Below are positions 59,152 through 64,000 of a DNA stretch of 64,000 nt, in pieces. Source of the DNA: Clostridium sp. 1001271st1 H5 (lineage in GTDB: Bacteria; Bacillota; Clostridia; Lachnospirales; Lachnospiraceae); contig NZ_SPHO01000001.1 in NCBI RefSeq assembly GCF_005845215.1, positions 481,146 through 545,145 of the forward strand. The letters run 5' to 3'. How positions within the stretch are numbered: the first letter of the stretch is position 1; every line of letters starts with the position of its first letter. The translations under genes were made by a program, and so were the position numbers. Under the pieces are notes generated by a model. The model made no database searches, was not told where the DNA came from, and saw only the letters and a program-made list of their open reading frames with translations.

Positions 59152-62100
59152 TTACATGAAATCAAAGAGGCTCAGCTGCTTCATTCCGCTGCCGGGAACC
59201 TGGGCCTTTTCACTGCGGCAGGCCTCTTTGGGAAGCTCCTCCAGGAACAGGGAGGGTTCCTCGGAGGTGGTGAGAAGCAATTCGTCCCTGGCCCTTGTCA
59301 TGCCCACATACATAAGGCGCCGTTCCTCCTCCAGGTCCACTGTTCCCTTGCCGGTTTTCAGGGGAAGGATTCCCTGTTTTAAGCCATAGAGGAAGATTAC
59401 CGGGAATTCCAGCCCCTTGGAGGCATGCAGGGTCATAAGGGTCACTGCATCGGAGGGGCAGGAGTCCTGGCCGCTCCGCCTCAGGTCGTGTGCCTGTCCG
59501 AAGACCAGTGTGTTAAGCATATCCTCCATGGTCTTGTGAAAATAGGACATGCACACAAAGGTGTCCATGGACTTGTCTGTGCCCAGTCCCAGGCATGAAA
59601 TCCAGTCCTCCAGAAGCTTCCAGGGCCTGTCCTTTTTTAGCCTGGGCAGGAAAGCTTCTGCCAGACCTCTGTAATCAGCGGAAGGGGAAATGCGTTTTCT
59701 GCAGAGCCGCAGCGTATCGCCATCCATTCCGGACGGCTTAAGCAGGGCGCTGAAAAAGGAGATGGTACCCTGGACAGCCGGATTGTCCAGATAATCCTCC
59801 CTTCCCGCCACCACGTAAGGGATTCCTTCTTTTTGCAGGCATTGTTCCAGCAGGCGGGCCTGATGATTGGTGCGGTAGAGGATGGCTATGTCTGCAAAGC
59901 TTCTGGCTGTGTCCCCCGGGCCGGGTGTCTGGCTGTGGGCGTCCAGCATATCGATGCCGCCCACCATGCGGTTGATTTCCTTGGCAATGAAGATGGACTC
60001 CGACAGGCTGGTTTCCGCTGTCACCAGCCGCACCGGACAGCCATGGGGGCGGACAGCCCCAAGTCTGCGTTCACCGCCCGGATTGCGGGAAATGAGGGGA
60101 AGGGCGGCAGAGAGTATCTCCGGCGTGGAGCGGTAACCCGTGGAAAGCCGTATGGTGCTGGTTCCCGGGAAATCCTGTTCCAGAAGGTTAAAGCACTGGC
60201 TGTCGGAACCGCGGAAACCATAAATGGACTGGTCCGGGTCGCCGATGACAAAAAGTTCCCGTCCGCCCTTATTCCACGCCTTGATAAGCCGGTACTGGAC
60301 CGGATTTATGTCCTGGAATTCATCCACCAGCAGGTAGGAAAAATGCTGTTTCCTGTATTCTGCTTTCTGCTCCTGCTCAAGGAGCTGCAGCATGTTGAGC
60401 AGCAGGTCGTCAAAGTCCATAAGCTTCCGGCTGTCCAGGGCCTCCTTGTACCTGGCCTCTGCTTCCGGCGTCAGAGTAAAGGCGGATTCCTGCATTGTAT
60501 GTTCCGGCATGCCAGCAGAGCCTTCCCCAGGGGACAGCCCTGCCTTGTGCAGTGATATGGCTGTGAGAAACTGCCTGGACGTACAGGCCAGTTCCAGGCT
60601 GGCTATGGTTTCCTCTGCGCATTCCTCTGCCTGGCCCTGGTCTGCCAGGGACAGCTCCATCCCGGCCTGGGCCAGCAGCCGGTAGCAGAGGGAATGGAAG
60701 GTGCCCACCTGCATCTGGTTCAGGCTGCGCTTGCCGGGCAGTGCCTGGCGGATTCTCTGGGTCAGCTCCTGCGCTGCCTTGTTGGTAAAGGTCACGGCTG
60801 TAATCTCAGAAGGCTTTACACCACGCTCTCCAATGAGATGTTCAATACGCGATACCAGTGTTTTTGTCTTGCCGGCTCCGGGACCGGCTATGACGGCTGT
60901 TACCGGCGATACGGATTCCACTGCCTGCTGCTGGTCCTGGTTCAGCACAGGGGCGGCCGCAGAAACAGTCAGTATGCTTGAGACGGCTGTTTCACGGGAG
61001 GAAGCTGTGTCTGCATTTGGCAGTCCGTTTATATCATCCTGCAAATCCCGGATTATTGCGCCGGGTTGGTTCTGGACCGCTGAAACGGATTGGATTTGGC
61101 CCGCTGTTTCCTGTAAATCCGGAGCCGCTGTCTCAAAGGTCATACACAGCTGCCCCTCCACATTGTCAAGCTCGGCTGACTGGAACAGCCGCATGGTCCC
61201 GTATTCGCCGTCATAGCCGGGTCTCCACTGGACCCTGCCGTCCCTGAGATGACGTATGCCCTCTGCTGTCAGGGAACCGGCCACATGGCGGATGTCCTCC
61301 AGGGGGGCCTGGCGCAGGATATAAAATTCATTGCCCAGCTCCTCCAGCAGGTGCTCATACTGCCTGGAAACCTTTACGCTGGACGGAGAGGAACCCACGG
61401 AAGAAGCAATGACCTCCCCAAGGGGCACCAGGTTCTCAAAGGGACGTCCCTGGGGCAGCAGAAAGTCCTCGTCCCGGTCAGCCAGCTGCTCTATCCGGTG
61501 CAGCACTCCCGTGGTCAGCTTCCTGCCGCAGACAGGGCATATGCCGTTATATGCTCTGGCCTGGGAGGGACTGAGGCAGAGATGGCATTTGCGGTGGCCG
61601 TCAAAGTGATATTTTCCCTCTTCAGGAAAGAATTCAATGGTGCCTTTAAGCCCCTCGCCCCTTTGTATGGCGCCGTAGAGCCCTGCATAGGACATGGGAA
61701 TGTCAAAAAGGCTGGCCTCCCTGCCCAGCTTGGCAGGGGAGTGGGCGTCAGAGTTGGAGATGAGCTGGAAGGAATCCAGGGCGGACAGCCTCCAGTTCAT
61801 GGCCGGGTCCGAGGACAGTCCTGTCTCCAGGGCATGAATCTGGGGCGTCAGCTCCTCATAGCACTCTTCAATGGTATCAAAACCGGAAAATGCCCCGAAC
61901 AGTGAAAAATGCGGGGTCCAGATGTGGGCCGGAACATAGATGGCATCCGGGCATGCCTCCAGTGTTATGGCCAAAAGGTCGTGACAGTCCAGCCCAAGGA
62001 TGGGGCGTCCGTCCGAATGTATGTTGCCGATGGCTTCCAGCCGCCTGGAAAGGACTTCGGCCGCTTCCAGGCTGGGCAGGAGGATAAGGCTGTGTACCTT

Positions 62101-62403
62101 GCGCACACGGCCGTTTTTCTTGTAAATGGAGCTGATTTCCCCGCTGATGACAAAGCGGGGACGGCTCTGGCCCGGTATGGACGGGCGCTGTAAGGAATAT
62201 TCCTTTTTAAGTATATAAAGTCCCGGCTCGGCAGGCTCCAGCTTTTCAGCCAGCTCCGCCCTCCAGGCCGGATGCGTGAAGTCTCCCGTGCCCAGGATGT
62301 TAATTCCCTTTTTACCCGCCCATAAGTCCAGGTGCTCCGGCGTAAGTTCCTTGCTGGTTGCCCTGGAGTAGCGGGAGTGGATATGTAAATCACCAATGTA
62401 CAT
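59152..62403 (-). CDS. PHP-domain / UvrD-type helicase fusion
   Basis: 1083 aa. The N-terminal PHP domain (about 1-260) has an intact metal set: His7 and His9 (DLHIHS), Asp41, Glu89, His104, His160, Asp219 and His221 (SNSDAHSP). A four-Cys zinc ribbon (Cys273/276/289/292) follows, then an acidic, low-complexity linker (about 420-485). The helicase part has Walker A AGPGAGKTKT (Lys512), DEFQDINP, VIGDPDQSIYGFRGSD, TLHASKGLEFPVIF and RRLMYVGMTRARDELLL, all intact. Role in DNA repair is inferred; the PHP domain could be a nuclease or phosphoesterase. GCAGGTG precedes ATG at 62403. Confidence 0.93.
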   Translation of the reverse strand: MYIGDLHIHSRYSRATSKELTPEHLDLWAGKKGINILGTGDFTHPAWRAELAEKLEPAEPGLYILKKEYSLQRPSIPGQSRPRFVISGEISSIYKKNGRVRKVHSLILLPSLEAAEVLSRRLEAIGNIHSDGRPILGLDCHDLLAITLEACPDAIYVPAHIWTPHFSLFGAFSGFDTIEECYEELTPQIHALETGLSSDPAMNWRLSALDSFQLISNSDAHSPAKLGREASLFDIPMSYAGLYGAIQRGEGLKGTIEFFPEEGKYHFDGHRKCHLCLSPSQARAYNGICPVCGRKLTTGVLHRIEQLADRDEDFLLPQGRPFENLVPLGEVIASSVGSSPSSVKVSRQYEHLLEELGNEFYILRQAPLEDIRHVAGSLTAEGIRHLRDGRVQWRPGYDGEYGTMRLFQSAELDNVEGQLCMTFETAAPDLQETAGQIQSVSAVQNQPGAIIRDLQDDINGLPNADTASSRETAVSSILTVSAAAPVLNQDQQQAVESVSPVTAVIAGPGAGKTKTLVSRIEHLIGERGVKPSEITAVTFTNKAAQELTQRIRQALPGKRSLNQMQVGTFHSLCYRLLAQAGMELSLADQGQAEECAEETIASLELACTSRQFLTAISLHKAGLSPGEGSAGMPEHTMQESAFTLTPEAEARYKEALDSRKLMDFDDLLLNMLQLLEQEQKAEYRKQHFSYLLVDEFQDINPVQYRLIKAWNKGGRELFVIGDPDQSIYGFRGSDSQCFNLLEQDFPGTSTIRLSTGYRSTPEILSAALPLISRNPGGERRLGAVRPHGCPVRLVTAETSLSESIFIAKEINRMVGGIDMLDAHSQTPGPGDTARSFADIAILYRTNHQARLLEQCLQKEGIPYVVAGREDYLDNPAVQGTISFFSALLKPSGMDGDTLRLCRKRISPSADYRGLAEAFLPRLKKDRPWKLLEDWISCLGLGTDKSMDTFVCMSYFHKTMEDMLNTLVFGQAHDLRRSGQDSCPSDAVTLMTLHASKGLEFPVIFLYGLKQGILPLKTGKGTVDLEEERRLMYVGMTRARDELLLTTSEEPSLFLEELPKEACRSEKAQVPGSGMKQLSLFDFM

Positions 62404-62481
62404 TGCGATGCACCTGCTTTCCTTTGATAGTATTATTATAAAGGATTCATCCTAAAAAGAAAGCGGTTTTTTCTGCCATCA

Positions 62482-63180
62482 TCAATTGGACAGTCCCTCC
62501 ACTGCATCCACGGGCAGGGAAATTGCGACTGCATGTTCGCCGGTTTCCTTCATCACGGTCTCACATATGGCCTTTAGTATGGGATGTCTCAGGTCGGTGG
62601 GAGTCAGAATCAGCAGTATGGCTTTTTCCTGGGAAAGGGTCAGGCCAAACAGCTTTTTGCTGGCATCGGTGCCTATTTCCCTGGCTTTTATCAGGGTGCC
62701 GCCCTGGCAGCCAGCTTTTCTGGCAGCCTCCATGACCGGCGTGGCCAGGTCGGTGTGGATAACGGAAGCAATCAATTCATAGGAATGGGCATTTGCCATG
62801 GGGATATCCTCCTTGTGTTCTGCGGTATCGTTATTTTTGGCATCCTGGTCTCTGTGCCGGCTCAGGATGTCCATGGCGGCGAGACTGATGCCTGTAAGGG
62901 ACAGGGTGAACGCGATGCCGTGGCCAGGCTTGTAGAATTCCATTTCCCTGCCAAGGGCATGGAGCAGACGGTCTGCACCGGACTGGGTTGACAGGCCCAG
63001 GACCAGGTCCTTTTCAGGCTCATCCAGCCCCAGACAGTCCATGACGGCCGAGCTGGCTGTACCGTGTCCCCTGACTGCCAGCAGTATTTCATGGTTGTAT
63101 GTATGGAATATGGAAGCTGCCCTGTTACCGGCTCCCCGGTTTACGATGGCGGCTGCCAGCTTTATGCTGTTATGGCTCAT
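62482..63180 (-). CDS. Tandem PII-like regulatory protein
   Basis: 232-aa soluble protein built of two PII-like halves. The second (about 130-232) is clearer: AARKAGCQGGTLIKAREIG, FGLTLSQEKAILLILTP and AVAISLPVDAVEGLS. The first (about 1-115) keeps VRGHGTASSAVMDCLGL and EKDLVLGL. It overlaps the start side of the DUF1538 gene by 11 nt, so the two are coupled. By analogy with GlnK-AmtB, it probably regulates the membrane protein according to a nucleotide or metabolite; the ligand is unknown. Confidence 0.8.
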   Translation of the reverse strand: MSHNSIKLAAAIVNRGAGNRAASIFHTYNHEILLAVRGHGTASSAVMDCLGLDEPEKDLVLGLSTQSGADRLLHALGREMEFYKPGHGIAFTLSLTGISLAAMDILSRHRDQDAKNNDTAEHKEDIPMANAHSYELIASVIHTDLATPVMEAARKAGCQGGTLIKAREIGTDASKKLFGLTLSQEKAILLILTPTDLRHPILKAICETVMKETGEHAVAISLPVDAVEGLSN

Positions 63181-64000
63181 AAGGCTCCTCCTCTAAATTT
63201 ATAAATTCCTGGTTCATATCCACCACAGGATGTCTGGAGACAGCTTTTTCCCTGCGGGTCTTCAGCTCATAAAACAGGCCGATGAGCTGGATGATGATGA
63301 GAGGTGTCATGGCTACCATGGCCACGATGCCAAAGGCATCGGTCAGGATATTGCCGCCCAGGGCTTCGCAGGCGCCCATGCACAGGGGAAGAAGAAAGGT
63401 GGCTGTCATGGGACCGGATGCAACTCCTCCTGAGTCAAAGGCAATGGAGGTGAAGACCGGGGGGACCACGAAGGAAAGACCCAGGGCCAGGGCATAGCCG
63501 GGAAGAAGGAAGGCCATGAGAGGCAGCCCTGTGATGACCCGGAACAGGGATAGCCCCAGTGACAGGGCCATGCCGATGGACAGTCCGGTCATCATGGTCT
63601 TCTCGGATATGCTGCCGCCGGTTACATCCGCCACCTGCTTGTTCAGTACCTGTACGGCAGGCTCTGCCTTGACAATGTAAAAACCGATGAGCATGGCCAC
63701 AGGCACCAGTATCCAGCGATAGGGAAGGGACGCCATCTGTTTTCCAAGATAGCTTCCTGCGGGCATGAAGCCCACGTTTACACCTGTGAGAAACAGGGTC
63801 AGCCCGATATAGGAATACAGCATTCCCACCAGAATCTTTACTACCTGGCGTTTGCGCATTTTCAGGAAAAACACCTGAAAGAGCAGGAAAAATGCCAGGA
63901 TGGGGAACAGGGCCGTAAATACCTCCATTGCATATTCGGGCAGTTCGCTCTGGAAAGCCAGCCACAGGTCCTGGGAATTGCTGATGGAAGGAATGGTCAT
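63170..64000 (-). CDS. DUF1538 membrane protein (may extend past window edge)
   Basis: At least 276 aa with seven or so hydrophobic segments and DUF1538 blocks (ILVGMLYSYIGLTLFLTGVNVG; GFYIVKAEPAVQVLNKQV; SFVVPPVFTSIAFDSGGVAS). An ATG falls exactly at the window end, so the start is unverified and the gene could be longer. A two-subunit DUF1538 protein (UmpAB) has been reported as a cation/proton antiporter; transport is therefore plausible. Coupled to the PII-like gene downstream. Confidence 0.8.
   Translation of the reverse strand: MTIPSISNSQDLWLAFQSELPEYAMEVFTALFPILAFFLLFQVFFLKMRKRQVVKILVGMLYSYIGLTLFLTGVNVGFMPAGSYLGKQMASLPYRWILVPVAMLIGFYIVKAEPAVQVLNKQVADVTGGSISEKTMMTGLSIGMALSLGLSLFRVITGLPLMAFLLPGYALALGLSFVVPPVFTSIAFDSGGVASGPMTATFLLPLCMGACEALGGNILTDAFGIVAMVAMTPLIIIQLIGLFYELKTRREKAVSRHPVVDMNQEFINLEEEPYEP

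Noticed and set aside
59833-60555. Plus-strand frame (240 codons) inside the PHP-helicase gene
   Set aside because: The minus-strand helicase motifs in this stretch are intact, and the plus-strand product has no family features.
1-64000. Mobile elements, prophage, toxin-antitoxin or defence system
   Set aside because: No transposase, integrase, phage structural gene, terminal inverted repeat pair, CRISPR repeat or restriction gene was recognised in any frame; gene content and codon usage look chromosomal throughout.

Overview
The window reads as ordinary chromosome of a low-GC-lineage but GC-moderate Gram-positive anaerobe, most likely a Lachnospiraceae of the Clostridium clostridioforme / Enterocloster type. 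This is inferred from clostridial signatures seen here: a Csp-like subtilase, a two-gene SUF system, an [FeFe]-hydrogenase joined to rubrerythrin, a stand-alone rubredoxin, a tryptophan T-box, YesM/YesN-type signalling, strong AGGAGG ribosome sites and the dnaG-rpoD-trmK-nif3 order. No prophage, insertion sequence, integrase, CRISPR array or defence island was seen, so most of the window is core and metabolic. The unusual points are gene fusions, small regulatory DNA elements and one likely unannotated RNA.

Layout. 1-8.4 kb: 3' part of a GAF-GGDEF-EAL protein, tRNA-Leu(CAG), a minimal SufC/SufB pair, NhaC antiporter, NSS symporter and a Csp-like subtilase. 8.5-16.1 kb: dgt, dnaG, rpoD, trmK, nif3-like, TGS-uridine kinase-like gene. 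16.3-23.6 kb: a TRAP carboxylate importer (P, Q, M) followed by a sensing triad (periplasmic binding protein, YesM-type kinase, AraC-type regulator). 23.65-24.0 kb: RNase P RNA (rnpB), whose promoter lies inside the end of the regulator gene. 24.2-25.9 kb: a small unknown protein and a flippase-like membrane protein.

26-34 kb: a hexuronate catabolism locus. uxaC and a LacI-type repressor are divergent from uxaA; an IclR regulator, eda (KDPG aldolase), a KDG kinase and a second PfkB kinase follow. Palindromic operators sit beside both divergent promoters, and a different 16-bp palindrome lies before eda. Altronate/tagaturonate dehydrogenase (uxaB) is not here. 34.2-38.3 kb: a small lipoprotein, then on the minus strand a tryptophan-type ABC importer preceded by a T-box leader with a UGG specifier. 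38.4-41.4 kb: isochorismatase-like hydrolase, cytidylate-kinase-like protein, ZIP transporter, a promoter followed by structured non-coding sequence, and a KLxx-repeat coiled-coil protein. 41.4-45.0 kb: aroA, tyrA and aroF on the minus strand, so aromatic synthesis and tryptophan uptake are about 5 kb apart.

45.3-53.9 kb: Amidase_6-like protein; a continuous [FeFe]-hydrogenase/rubrerythrin reading frame with an internal Shine-Dalgarno and start codon; an EF-G-like GTPase; rubredoxin; a large PAS-GGDEF-PAS-GGDEF-EAL protein; and a Crp/Fnr-family regulator transcribed towards it. 54-59 kb: CPBP membrane protease, then aconitase and citrate synthase. 59-64 kb (minus): a PHP-domain/UvrD-helicase fusion, a tandem PII-like protein and a DUF1538 membrane protein reaching the window edge.

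All functional calls are from reading motifs and families by eye; no database search was run.
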